From Betaproteobacteria bacterium (GTDB lineage: Bacteria > Pseudomonadota > Gammaproteobacteria > Burkholderiales > SG8-41), in the NCBI GenBank assembly GCA_028291945.1, contig JAQGNH010000246.1:1-34671 (forward strand): 34,671 nt of DNA, in the 5' to 3' direction. The notes beneath the pieces were generated by a model. That model was not told the origin of the DNA. It did not search any database and saw only the letters and a list, made by a program, of their open reading frames with translations. Positions within the stretch are counted from its first letter, which is position 1. Each line of letters starts with the position of its first letter. The position numbers were made by a program, and so were the translations under genes. Below, in pieces: positions 1 through 7,690 of the stretch.

Positions 1-1079
1 TAGCTGCGGCTCGATCGGTCGACGAGGTAGTACCGATGCTGTGCGCTGGTATAGATCAGGACGATCAGGCGCTTTTCGGCATTGTCGGTGCTGACGATTT
101 CGATCCCGAACGGGTCGTCACCCTGGGCCTTGAGAAGGGCCTTGAGATCGGTGCGCAGCGCGGGATCGAGTATCTCGTGACGCGGGTAACCGGGCTGTGC
201 GTACGCAATCAGTGGATCGCCTGTCACATGGCTCATCACGACGCGCGTCACATCCACTTTTGGATCCTCGAAGACGACCTTTTCCCAACCGAGAGTCGGG
301 TGTGCAGCGACGAGCGCCACGCGATCTCGACCGCGGCTGGATAGCGCCCACACCAACGTGCGGTCGCGGCGTGTCGCAAGGACGGTGAAAGTTTCGCCGG
401 GCTGTTTCAACAGCACAGGCCGGCGCACCACGAGCGGCTGCTGGCGCTCCTCTGGTGGCCGCAGCACATCGCGCGAGCGCTGCCAGCCCTGCACGCGGCC
501 CTCATGCGTGGTAATGGGCGAGATGGCATCGCCGGGATTCTGAGCGACGAGCGTTTCCCGGCCCGTGTCGAGATCGATGCGGTAAAGGTCGCGGAGCTTT
601 TTGTCGCGGCGGTTGTGATAGACCAGCACATGCGCGGAATCCGACATGATCTGGTGGATGCGGGCCTGAATGCCGTCATAAGGCGTCAGATCCACGGGCT
701 CGGCCTGTGCCTGCGCCAGATCGATCATGTATACGTGGCTGTTCTCGGCGCCCGAGGGATCGCTCGAGTAAAGCAGCCGTCGGCCGTCGGGTGTCCACTG
801 AAAGCCTCCAGCGGCGGTGCGATACCGGCGTACTTCACCGGTGCGGTTATCGCGCACGAAGAGGCTGCTGCGCATGAGGAACGGTCCGATCCAGGCAAGC
901 TTCTCACCATCGGGCGAAAGCAGATATCCGTCGAGCGCGGTACCGCGATAGACGAAACGATGGGCCTGAATCAGCGGAGGCAGGTCTGCGTCTTTGAGCG
1001 ATGGATGATCGGCCGGAGCGGTGCACCCCCCCAGCAATCCTGCGAAACATACGACCGCGAAATGCAGTACCCACTGCAT
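1..1079 (-). CDS. S9-type (prolyl oligopeptidase-like) peptidase, lipoprotein, N-terminal part only
   Basis: An uninterrupted minus-strand frame begins at an ATG at 1079 and stays open for 359 codons to the left edge, so the gene is cut off and has no stop here. The N-terminus is a lipoprotein signal: a hydrophobic stretch ending in LLGGC, with Cys about residue 23, so the protein is probably lipid-anchored in the periplasm. The rest shows repeated beta-propeller blades with the phrases SPDGEKLAWIG and WTPDGRRLLYSSD, followed by an aspartate-rich DLYRIDLDTGRE blade. This is the usual N-terminal propeller of S9 serine peptidases, which gates an alpha/beta-hydrolase catalytic domain. The Ser-Asp-His catalytic part would lie outside the window and cannot be confirmed. 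A non-peptidase WD40/TolB-like propeller protein is the alternative. The gene is divergent from the PQQ dehydrogenase. Confidence 0.72.
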   Translation of the reverse strand, partial: MQWVLHFAVVCFAGLLGGCTAPADHPSLKDADLPPLIQAHRFVYRGTALDGYLLSPDGEKLAWIGPFLMRSSLFVRDNRTGEVRRYRTAAGGFQWTPDGRRLLYSSDPSGAENSHVYMIDLAQAQAEPVDLTPYDGIQARIHQIMSDSAHVLVYHNRRDKKLRDLYRIDLDTGRETLVAQNPGDAISPITTHEGRVQGWQRSRDVLRPPEERQQPLVVRRPVLLKQPGETFTVLATRRDRTLVWALSSRGRDRVALVAAHPTLGWEKVVFEDPKVDVTRVVMSHVTGDPLIAYAQPGYPRHEILDPALRTDLKALLKAQGDDPFGIEIVSTDNAEKRLIVLIYTSAQHRYYLVDRSSRS

Positions 1080-1403
1080 GCTTCTGGAGGCTGTGCGGCT
1101 CAGGATTGTTCCTTCATCCGGAGATACACCGCGACGGATCGAAAAGGCCGACACACACGGGACCCTGCAAAGTCAACTTCGACTGCGTATATCGTCTTCG
1201 TTATCGAGCCGTCAAGCATGAAAGGGGTGCGGCGTAGGTAGGCTAGCCGCTGTCTTAGAAAGAGACTAAAGTAAAGCCGTACTCACGGACCTACAAAGAA
1301 CCGCGTCGAGCGGACGAGAAGGGTTTTCCTCAGCAGCACTTCTACCGGGCATCGCAGCTGACGTTTTGCAACCTGGGTGTGGGCTGATTCATAGGAGGGG
1401 AGT
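1080..1403. other. Divergent intergenic region, 324 bp
   Basis: This gap separates the minus-strand lipoprotein peptidase from the plus-strand PQQ dehydrogenase, so it should hold promoters for both. Immediately before the dehydrogenase ATG there is a strong Shine-Dalgarno sequence, AGGAGGGG (1393-1400). Around 1253-1271 there is an AT-richer patch with a loose TTAG-N7-CTAA dyad that could be part of a promoter or operator, but no convincing -35/-10 pair was recognised. No coding frame with a good ribosome site was found. Confidence 0.5.
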
Positions 1404-3086
1404 ATGAGGCATCTGCTAGCTGGAGCGGCGCTGTTAGCCGCGAGCATCTCCGTCGTACACGCTCAAACGCAGCAGGACCTGCTTCGTGATAGCAACGGCG
1501 GTAACACCGATAACGTGCTGACGTATGGCATGGGCTATCACCAGCAGCGCTACAGCGCGCTGAAGCAGATCAACAAGAATACCGTGAAGCGGCTGGTTCC
1601 GGTCTGGAGTCTGTCGCTCGCCAATGAGCTGGGTGAGCAAGCTCAACCGCTCGTCTACAACGGCGTGCTGTACGCGGCGAATGTAAAGCGCGCAGTCGCA
1701 ATCGACATTGGCACCGGTCGTCAGCTGTGGGAATTTCCGCTCGAATGGGATCCTGCAGTCGCTCGCGTGGTGTGCTGCGGGCTCTCGAACCGCGGCGTTG
1801 CAATTTATGAAGGCAAAGTATTCGTTGCTTCGCTCGATGCGTTTATCAGAGCGCTCGATGCCAAGACCGGTAAGGAGCTCTGGAAAACCAAAGTCGCCGA
1901 ATGGAAGGAAGGCTACTCGATCACGAGCGCGCCCACGGTTGCGAATGGTGTTCTCATGACTGGCATGACCGGCGGCGAATACGGTGTTCGCGGCTTCGTG
2001 GCCGGCTATGACCCCGAGACCGGCAAGCAACTGTGGCGTCGCTATACCACGGCGGGTCCTGGCGAGAAAGGTCATGAAACGTGGCCGGAGGGCGATGCGT
2101 ACCTGCGCGGCGGTGGCGCTCCGTGGATCACGGGTTCGTACGATCCCGAGCTCGATCTGAGCTACTGGGGGACGAGTAACGGAGGGCCGTGGGGCGCGAA
2201 CTGGCGTGTCGGAGACAATCTTTGGGTGGCCTCCGTCATTGCAATCCGACCCAAGACCGGTGAAATCGTATGGCATTACCAGTGGACGCCGGCGGAGACA
2301 TACGATTTCGACGGCGTCAACGAAAACGTGCTCGCCGATATGACGATCGACGGCGCCAGGCGCAAGGTGTTGATGCACGCGGACCGTAATGGTTTTCTGT
2401 ACGTCCTCGATCGCACCAACGGGAAGCTGCTCGCCGGCAATGCCTACGTGCCGGTGAACTGGGCCAAGCCTCGCATCGACCCGGCGATCGGGCGCGTGGA
2501 AGAAACCGAGGTTGCGAAACGCCTGAGAGCTGGCGAAAAAGTCGAGCTGCAACCGAGATGGACCGGAGGCAAGAACTGGTTCCCGATGGCGTTCAATCCC
2601 AACACGCAGAAGTTGTATTTTCCAGTCAAGCACGAAACCGCGATCTATCAGATCAACAAGGAGCTGCCGGCGTATAAGGCGGGAGAGCGCTACACGGGCG
2701 TAGAAAATACGACGAAAACGCGCACGCCCGGTGAAGCGTGGGGCTACTACTCTGCGTTCGATCCGATGACCGCGAAAACGAAATGGAGCGTTCCGCAGGT
2801 GGAGTTTCCGATGTGGTCGGGCTCGCTCGTCACCGGCGGCGGTCTGGTGTTCAGTGGCAAGGTGAGCGGTGAATTTGTCGCGTTCGACGAAGACACCGGA
2901 AAGCCGCTCTGGCAGTTTCAGACCGGTTCAGGTGTGACTTCGCAACCGATCACGTACACGTACAAGGGCCGCCAGTATGTGACCGTCCTGTCGGGACTCG
3001 GCGGTGGTACTTCCGCGAGGCGGGAAACCGCGGGGAAAGTTCAGCCTGGCGGATCCGTGTGGACGTTCGCTCTCATGCCTGACTAG
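1404..3086 (+). CDS. PQQ-dependent alcohol dehydrogenase, lanthanide-type active site (XoxF/ExaF-like)
   Basis: 560 aa, with a signal peptide of about 20 residues ending in VVHA, so the protein is periplasmic. It is an eight-bladed quinoprotein of the methanol/ethanol dehydrogenase family without a fused cytochrome domain. Visible active-site features are the vicinal disulfide Cys124-Cys125, metal ligands Glu192 (GGEYG) and Asn259 (GTSNGG), catalytic Asp301 in ETYDFDGVNEN, and a PQQ-contacting Arg328. Asp303, two residues after the catalytic Asp, is the residue that distinguishes lanthanide-dependent enzymes (XoxF, ExaF, PedH) from calcium enzymes, which carry Ala or Ser there. The enzyme would oxidise a primary alcohol or aldehyde with PQQ and pass electrons to the cytochrome c encoded next. 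The start is fixed by AGGAGGGG just upstream. No PQQ-synthesis genes or XoxJ-like protein are in the window. The substrate cannot be read from sequence. Confidence 0.9.
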   Translation: MRHLLAGAALLAASISVVHAQTQQDLLRDSNGGNTDNVLTYGMGYHQQRYSALKQINKNTVKRLVPVWSLSLANELGEQAQPLVYNGVLYAANVKRAVAIDIGTGRQLWEFPLEWDPAVARVVCCGLSNRGVAIYEGKVFVASLDAFIRALDAKTGKELWKTKVAEWKEGYSITSAPTVANGVLMTGMTGGEYGVRGFVAGYDPETGKQLWRRYTTAGPGEKGHETWPEGDAYLRGGGAPWITGSYDPELDLSYWGTSNGGPWGANWRVGDNLWVASVIAIRPKTGEIVWHYQWTPAETYDFDGVNENVLADMTIDGARRKVLMHADRNGFLYVLDRTNGKLLAGNAYVPVNWAKPRIDPAIGRVEETEVAKRLRAGEKVELQPRWTGGKNWFPMAFNPNTQKLYFPVKHETAIYQINKELPAYKAGERYTGVENTTKTRTPGEAWGYYSAFDPMTAKTKWSVPQVEFPMWSGSLVTGGGLVFSGKVSGEFVAFDEDTGKPLWQFQTGSGVTSQPITYTYKGRQYVTVLSGLGGGTSARRETAGKVQPGGSVWTFALMPD

Positions 3087-3108
3087 GCAATCGGCTTTTT
3101 CACTCTTG

Positions 3109-3132
3109 ATCCACCGGCGCGAGCCGGTGGAT
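3109..3132 (+). other. Perfect intercistronic hairpin with GNRA loop
   Basis: A perfect 10-bp inverted repeat (ATCCACCGGC ... GCCGGTGGAT) flanks a GCGA tetraloop, 23 bp after the dehydrogenase stop and 20 bp before the cytochrome start. No T-run follows, so it does not look like a strong intrinsic terminator. It is more likely an mRNA-stabilising or attenuating hairpin that sets unequal expression of the two genes. Confidence 0.6.
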
Positions 3133-3151
3133 TCCTTGATTCTGGGACGAC

Positions 3152-3475
3152 ATGAAAAAACTGTTTCTTGTTTGCTGCTCGGTCGTTATGTCGAACATGG
3201 CCTTTGCGGACGCGGAGGACATGGTCCAGCCGAACCCAGAACAGATCAAGAAAGGCGCGACGCTCTATGCGCAGCACTGCGCCGCGTGCCACGGCCCGAG
3301 GATGGCAGATCCTGAAGGTGCATTCGATCTGCGCAAGTTCCCGCGTGATCAGCACGACCGCTTCACCACCTCGGTGACGAAAGGCAAGAACAGCATGCCC
3401 CCGTGGGGCGGCCTGCTCACGCCCGACGACGTCGGCGCGCTGTGGGCCTACGTGGTCGCGGGTGAAAAGAACTGA
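3152..3475 (+). CDS. Small periplasmic cytochrome c, probable electron acceptor of the PQQ dehydrogenase
   Basis: 107 aa. A signal peptide ends in AFA (about residue 19). A single haem-binding motif, Cys43-Ala-Ala-Cys46-His47, and a likely axial Met82 in NSMPPWG give a class I monohaem cytochrome c. The mature protein of about 88 residues is a compact one-domain carrier. It lies 65 bp after the PQQ dehydrogenase on the same strand, and the two are separated only by a hairpin. XoxF/MxaF-type dehydrogenases use a dedicated cytochrome (XoxG/MxaG) as acceptor, so that role is inferred from position. Sequence similarity to XoxG was not established. The ribosome site before ATG is weak, so translation may depend on the upstream gene. 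Confidence 0.85.
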   Translation: MKKLFLVCCSVVMSNMAFADAEDMVQPNPEQIKKGATLYAQHCAACHGPRMADPEGAFDLRKFPRDQHDRFTTSVTKGKNSMPPWGGLLTPDDVGALWAYVVAGEKN

Positions 3476-3510
3476 AACGAAAGACGAGGACCAGCCCGTT
3501 TCCACGCGCG

Positions 3511-5769
3511 GTGCGGCGCGTGCTGCTGTGCTCGAGCGCACTCGCTACGTGTGCGTCCGCTGCAGAGAACCCCGCCGCCCGCATCGAATTACCGGCGGTC
3601 AATGTTATTTCGACCACACCGCTCCCGGGCCTCGGTGTTCCGCTCGATCAGGTTCCCGCCAATGCACAGGCCGCGACCGGCGCTCAGATCGACGAGCGTC
3701 AGGCCGTCGATCTCACTGAATATCTCGACCGGGCGTTCGATAGCGTCAGCATCAACGGATCGCAGGGCAACCCTTTTCAACCTGATCTGAATTTTCGCGG
3801 CTTTACTGCATCACCGTTGCTGGGTACCCCGCAAGGCTTGTCTGTGTTCATCGACGGCGTGCGCGTTAATGAAGCTTTTGGCGACGTGGTGAACTGGGAT
3901 CTGATACCGCGCAACGCAATTTCGAGCGTCGCCCTGGTGCCGGGCTCCAACCCCGTGTTCGGGCTGAATACGCTGGGCGGCGCGCTCGCAATCCATACTA
4001 AATCCGGCTTCAGCTATCCGGGCTTCGCGATGCGCGGGACGTCGGGATCGTATGGCCGCGTTGCTGCCGAAGTCGAGCTGGGGGGGCATGGCGAGCGCGT
4101 CGACTATTTTGTCGCGGGAAACCGGCTGCAGGAAACGGGGTGGCGCGAGCACTCGAAAAGCGACCTCCAGCAGCTTTTCGCGAAAACCGGTTTCCAGAGC
4201 AGGACCACCGACGTGGATGTGAGCATCACACTCGCAGACAACACGCTCAACGGAACGCAGGCGTTGCCGCTTTCGATGCTCGATAACCGGCGACAGGCGT
4301 ATACGTGGCCCGACCGAACACGTAACGAGCTTACGTTTCTCAGCAGCAAGGCGAGCCACTTCCTCAGCGACAAGGTTCTGTGGACGACGAACCTCTACTA
4401 TCGCGCTCTGAAGACTCAGGGCTATTTCAGCAACGTCAATGACAGCTTCAACGACGCGATTGGAGAAGCGCCCGGCAACACCACGGCTTTCAACAACACC
4501 ACCACGATCGATCAGCGCATGTATGGCGGCGCGCTGCAGCTCACGCTGCTTGGAAATGTCTTCGGCCGCGAAAACGAAATGAATGTCGGCTTCAGCGGCG
4601 ATTTTGGTAACACGGGTTTCGTCAATCAGCAGCAGGAGGCTTCGTTCACTGCGGACCGCGGCACGATCGGCGTCGGCGATTTCGTTTCTCACACCGACGT
4701 CCAGACGCGAAACCGTTACCTCGGCCTGTACCTCGCGAACACACTCGCGTTGACGCCGGCCCTGCGTGTGACGCTCTCCGGCCGGTACAACAATGCGCGC
4801 ATCGTGATCGCGGACCGCAGCGGCCTCACGCCTGCACTCAACGGAACGCACGAGTTCAGCCGCTTCAATCCTGCGTTGGGCGTCACTTACAATCTCGGCT
4901 CGCGGCTGACCACGTACGCCGGGTATAACCGAGGCACGCGCGTACCGACGCCGGCCGAGCTCACCTGCTCGGATCCGGGTGCGCCGTGCCAGTTACCGAG
5001 CGTTTTTCTCGCAGATCCTCCGCTTAAGCCCGTGCTCGCCAGCACGTGGGAATTCGGCATACGCAGTGCCGCGTCCGACAGTTTCAAGTGGCGAGCCGCG
5101 GTGTATCGGACGGACCTGAATGACGACATCCAGTTCGTCAACACCTCCCGCATTGCGAACGCGGGTTTTTTCCAGAACATCGGCACCACGCGCAGGCAGG
5201 GCATCGAAATCGGTGCAGAGTACCGCATCGGCGCCGCCTCGCTGCAGGCGAGTTATGCGTACATCGACGCGACCTACCGCTCAGGATTCACGCTGCCAAG
5301 CCGCAACAACACTTCGGCATTCGATTCCGATGGCGATGGAACGCCGGACAGCATTCAGGTCGTTCCCGGAAATCGCATACCTGCGATACCGCGTCAGCTC
5401 CTGAAGCTGCGAGGCGAGCACCGCACGACCGAGCGTTTGACGGTGGGGCTCGAGATGATGGCCGCTTCGAACCAGTTCGCGCGGGGTGACGAAAACAATG
5501 CAGACGCAGCCGGCGCGGTGCCCGGTTATGCCCTGGTCAGCTTCGACCTGCGCTACATGGTGCAGCCGGGATGGCAGGTACTCGCGAAGGTGCATAATGT
5601 GTTCGACCGGCGCTACGAGACGTTCGGCGTGCTCGGCACGAACTTCTTTCGCGGCCCCGGAAACACGTTTGATGCCGCGGCTGCAGGGCCTGAGCAGTTC
5701 CGCTCGAGCGGCGCGCCGCGCGGTGCGTGGATCGGCATTGCCTACCGCTACGACGAGAAAAGGCGCTGA
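3511..5769 (+). CDS. TonB-dependent outer-membrane receptor
   Basis: About 752 aa from a GTG start. The frame is open upstream to 3466 and offers only a CTG as a further start, so the N-terminus is uncertain. A short signal peptide ends near ASAA, and a TonB-box-like stretch, PAVNVISTT, follows. A plug domain (about 45-165) includes FIDGVRVNEAFGDVVNWD and NTLGGALAIHTKSG, and then comes a barrel rich in alternating aromatic strands. One extracellular loop contains DSDGDGTPD (605-613), an EF-hand-like DxDGDGxxD pattern. TonB receptors import scarce metals, chelates, vitamins or sugars. Lying directly after a lanthanide-type dehydrogenase and its cytochrome, this one may take up the lanthanide or its chelator, as LutH does in methylotrophs; this is inference. 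The C-terminus ends in DEKRR rather than the usual aromatic residue. Confidence 0.88.
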   Translation: MRRVLLCSSALATCASAAENPAARIELPAVNVISTTPLPGLGVPLDQVPANAQAATGAQIDERQAVDLTEYLDRAFDSVSINGSQGNPFQPDLNFRGFTASPLLGTPQGLSVFIDGVRVNEAFGDVVNWDLIPRNAISSVALVPGSNPVFGLNTLGGALAIHTKSGFSYPGFAMRGTSGSYGRVAAEVELGGHGERVDYFVAGNRLQETGWREHSKSDLQQLFAKTGFQSRTTDVDVSITLADNTLNGTQALPLSMLDNRRQAYTWPDRTRNELTFLSSKASHFLSDKVLWTTNLYYRALKTQGYFSNVNDSFNDAIGEAPGNTTAFNNTTTIDQRMYGGALQLTLLGNVFGRENEMNVGFSGDFGNTGFVNQQQEASFTADRGTIGVGDFVSHTDVQTRNRYLGLYLANTLALTPALRVTLSGRYNNARIVIADRSGLTPALNGTHEFSRFNPALGVTYNLGSRLTTYAGYNRGTRVPTPAELTCSDPGAPCQLPSVFLADPPLKPVLASTWEFGIRSAASDSFKWRAAVYRTDLNDDIQFVNTSRIANAGFFQNIGTTRRQGIEIGAEYRIGAASLQASYAYIDATYRSGFTLPSRNNTSAFDSDGDGTPDSIQVVPGNRIPAIPRQLLKLRGEHRTTERLTVGLEMMAASNQFARGDENNADAAGAVPGYALVSFDLRYMVQPGWQVLAKVHNVFDRRYETFGVLGTNFFRGPGNTFDAAAAGPEQFRSSGAPRGAWIGIAYRYDEKRR

Positions 5770-5797
5770 GGCGCATACGCAGGAAGGGAGGACGAGC

Positions 5798-7105
5798 ATG
5801 ACGAGCTCAAGTCGCCGTTACACCATTCCCGGTTCGGATCCCGCTCGGCTCGTTACCAGTGCAAATCCTGTGGGACGCCGCGATTTTCTGCGCACAGGCG
5901 CTGCGATCGCAAGCGCTGCCGTGTCCGGTGTCGTCGGCGCAGCGGTTCCCGCACGAGCGGCGGAGAGCGCGGCGCCGTGGCAGAAGGTGCCCGGCACACC
6001 GGCCGGCGCTTACGGTCAGCCTTCGGAATTCGAGAAATCGGTGACGCGCCACGTGATCCGCGCTTATCCGGAGATCGCCCCGGGCGTCGGCTCCACGCTT
6101 TCGCCGATCCAGTCGTTCCACGGCACGATCACGCCGAGCGGATTGCACTTCGTGCGCAACCACAATGGCACGCCCAGCATCGATCCCGCTCAACATCGCT
6201 TGCTCATCCATGGGCTGGTCAAGCGGCCGCTGATGTTTACCGTCGCGGCGCTATCACGCTATCCAACGATCACGCGAACCTACTTCATCGAGTGCGCCGG
6301 TAACAGCGGCCGCAATCTCGCGCCGCAACCGCAGCAGATTTCTGCCGGGGTCTTGCATGGGCTCATCTCCAACACTGAATGGACGGGCATCCCGCTGTCG
6401 CTGTTGCTCGAGGAGGCCGGCCTCGAGCCGGGCGCTGCATGGCTGCTCGCCGAAGGTGCGGACTCCGCGAGCATGAGCCGCAGCGTGCCCATGGAGAAAG
6501 CGCTGGATGATGCAATGATCGCGCTTTATCAGAACGGCGAACGTCTGCGTCCCGATCAAGGCTATCCGGTGCGCCTGTTCCTGCCCGGCTGGGAAGGCAA
6601 CATGAACGTGAAGTGGCTGCGTCGATTGAAAGTGACCGATGGACCGACGCACACCAAGGACGAGACTTCGAAATACACCGACCCGCTGCGCGACGGCAAA
6701 GCACTTCAGTTCACTTACGAGATGGGCGTCAAATCGGTGATTACGCAACCTTCATCGGGCATGAAGCTCGATGGGTACGGTTTTCACGAAATTTCAGGTA
6801 TGGCGTGGAGCGGGGCAGGCCGCATCCGGCGAGTGGAAGTGTCTACCGACGGTGGCACGACATGGAAAGACGCGGCGCTTCACGGCCAGCAACTCTCGAA
6901 AAGTGTCGTTCGCTTTCGATTCCCGTGGGAATGGAATGGCGCGCCCGCGGTGTTGCAAAGCCGTGCGACCGACGAAAAAGGGAACGTGCAACCCGCGCGC
7001 GCAGTGTGGCTCGCGCGATACGCAGTCGATGCGCGCTTTCACAACAACTCGATCGCCTCGTGGGAGCTCGGCGCTGACGGGAGCGTCAAAAATGTTTACG
7101 CCTGA
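5798..7105 (+). CDS. soxC: Sulfite dehydrogenase, molybdopterin subunit (SoxC/SorA-like), Tat-exported
   Basis: 435 aa. ATG at 5798 follows GGAAGGGAGG (5781-5790); the same frame is open far upstream into the receptor gene, but that extension is not coding. A twin-arginine signal, GRRDFLRTGAAIA (26-38), exports the folded molybdoprotein. The sulfite-oxidase fold is shown by the molybdenum-ligand Cys166 in FIECAGNSGRN, by GLVKRPLMFTVAALSRYP before it, and by a C-terminal Mo-co dimerisation domain with RRVEVSTDGGTTWKDA. Length and order match SoxC (about 430 aa). The enzyme oxidises sulfite (or sulfane sulfur in the Sox system) in the periplasm and passes electrons to a cytochrome. The next gene, overlapping by 14 bp, supplies such a cytochrome. 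No soxXYZAB genes are here, so a stand-alone sulfite dehydrogenase is more likely than a full Sox system. Confidence 0.88.
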   Translation: MTSSSRRYTIPGSDPARLVTSANPVGRRDFLRTGAAIASAAVSGVVGAAVPARAAESAAPWQKVPGTPAGAYGQPSEFEKSVTRHVIRAYPEIAPGVGSTLSPIQSFHGTITPSGLHFVRNHNGTPSIDPAQHRLLIHGLVKRPLMFTVAALSRYPTITRTYFIECAGNSGRNLAPQPQQISAGVLHGLISNTEWTGIPLSLLLEEAGLEPGAAWLLAEGADSASMSRSVPMEKALDDAMIALYQNGERLRPDQGYPVRLFLPGWEGNMNVKWLRRLKVTDGPTHTKDETSKYTDPLRDGKALQFTYEMGVKSVITQPSSGMKLDGYGFHEISGMAWSGAGRIRRVEVSTDGGTTWKDAALHGQQLSKSVVRFRFPWEWNGAPAVLQSRATDEKGNVQPARAVWLARYAVDARFHNNSIASWELGADGSVKNVYA

Positions 7106-7649
7106 GCGTCTGGCTGGCGTCGTGATCGTCGCTGGTTTAATGAGCTCGTGTGCGACGAGCCGTACGGAAGAATCGCTGCCATCCGCGCGTCCGAATCTCG
7201 GACTCGCCGCCGATCCGACGCTCGTCAGTGCATGGGACATCAGCATTCCGCCGAACGGGGCCGGCCTTCCGCCAGGCAGCGGCACTGCGAAGCAGGGCGC
7301 GCTGGTTTACGTAGCGAAGTGCCAGTCATGCCATGGAGAACGCGGTGCCGGCAAACCTATGGACGCGCTTGTCGGAGGGATCGGCTCGCTCGCAACGGAT
7401 AAACCCGTTCGCACTGTCGGGAGCTTCTGGCCTTACGCGACGACGTTGTTCGACTATGTCCGCAGAGCGATGCCGACCACGGCGCCGATGTCGCTCACGA
7501 ACGAAGAGGTGTATGCGGTCAGCGCGTATATCCTCAACATCAACGGAATCGTCGGTGAGAACGACATCATGAACGCACAGACCCTCGCGGGTGTAAAGAT
7601 GCCGAACCGCGATGGGTTCATCAGCGATTGGCCCGCGCGCCGGCGCTGA
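7092..7649 (+). CDS. Lipid-anchored monohaem cytochrome c, SoxD/SorB-like partner of SoxC
   Basis: 185 aa, ATG at 7092, overlapping the end of the molybdoprotein gene by 14 bp, which suggests coupled translation. The N-terminus is a lipoprotein signal with LMSSC (Cys20), so the mature protein should be membrane-anchored on the periplasmic side. One haem site, Cys77-Gln-Ser-Cys80-His81, is present, with Met127 in RRAMPTTAP as probable sixth ligand. The C-terminal half (YAVSAYILNINGIV) resembles the single-haem domain seen in SoxD-type sulfite dehydrogenase cytochromes. SoxD itself has two haem domains; this protein has one and carries a lipid anchor instead. It presumably takes electrons from the SoxC-like subunit and hands them to the respiratory chain. 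Confidence 0.82.
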   Translation: MFTPERLAGVVIVAGLMSSCATSRTEESLPSARPNLGLAADPTLVSAWDISIPPNGAGLPPGSGTAKQGALVYVAKCQSCHGERGAGKPMDALVGGIGSLATDKPVRTVGSFWPYATTLFDYVRRAMPTTAPMSLTNEEVYAVSAYILNINGIVGENDIMNAQTLAGVKMPNRDGFISDWPARRR

Positions 7650-7690
7650 TCTCCAATCAGCAAAATAAAATTACATAGGGAGGAAGTGCC

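Noticed and set aside
504-1241. Plus-strand open frame of 245 codons
   Set aside because: It lies antisense to the lipoprotein peptidase, whose translation shows a lipobox and propeller blades; the plus frame shows no recognisable domain or ribosome site.
1434-2633. Minus-strand open frame of 399 codons
   Set aside because: Antisense shadow of the PQQ dehydrogenase, where all family motifs are on the plus strand.
3811-4851. Minus-strand open frame of 346 codons
   Set aside because: Antisense to the TonB receptor barrel; Arg/Val/Ala-rich with no motif.
5486-5797. Upstream extension of the SoxC-like frame
   Set aside because: It overlaps the receptor gene in another frame, and the Tat signal and ribosome site place the start at 5798.
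6771-7091. Upstream extension of the SoxD-like cytochrome frame
   Set aside because: It overlaps the SoxC gene; the lipoprotein signal begins at the ATG at 7092.
7645-7661. GCTGAT-CTCCA-ATCAGC hairpin as a terminator
   Set aside because: The stem is only 6 bp, includes the stop codon of the cytochrome gene, and is followed by an A-run rather than a T-run on the plus strand.
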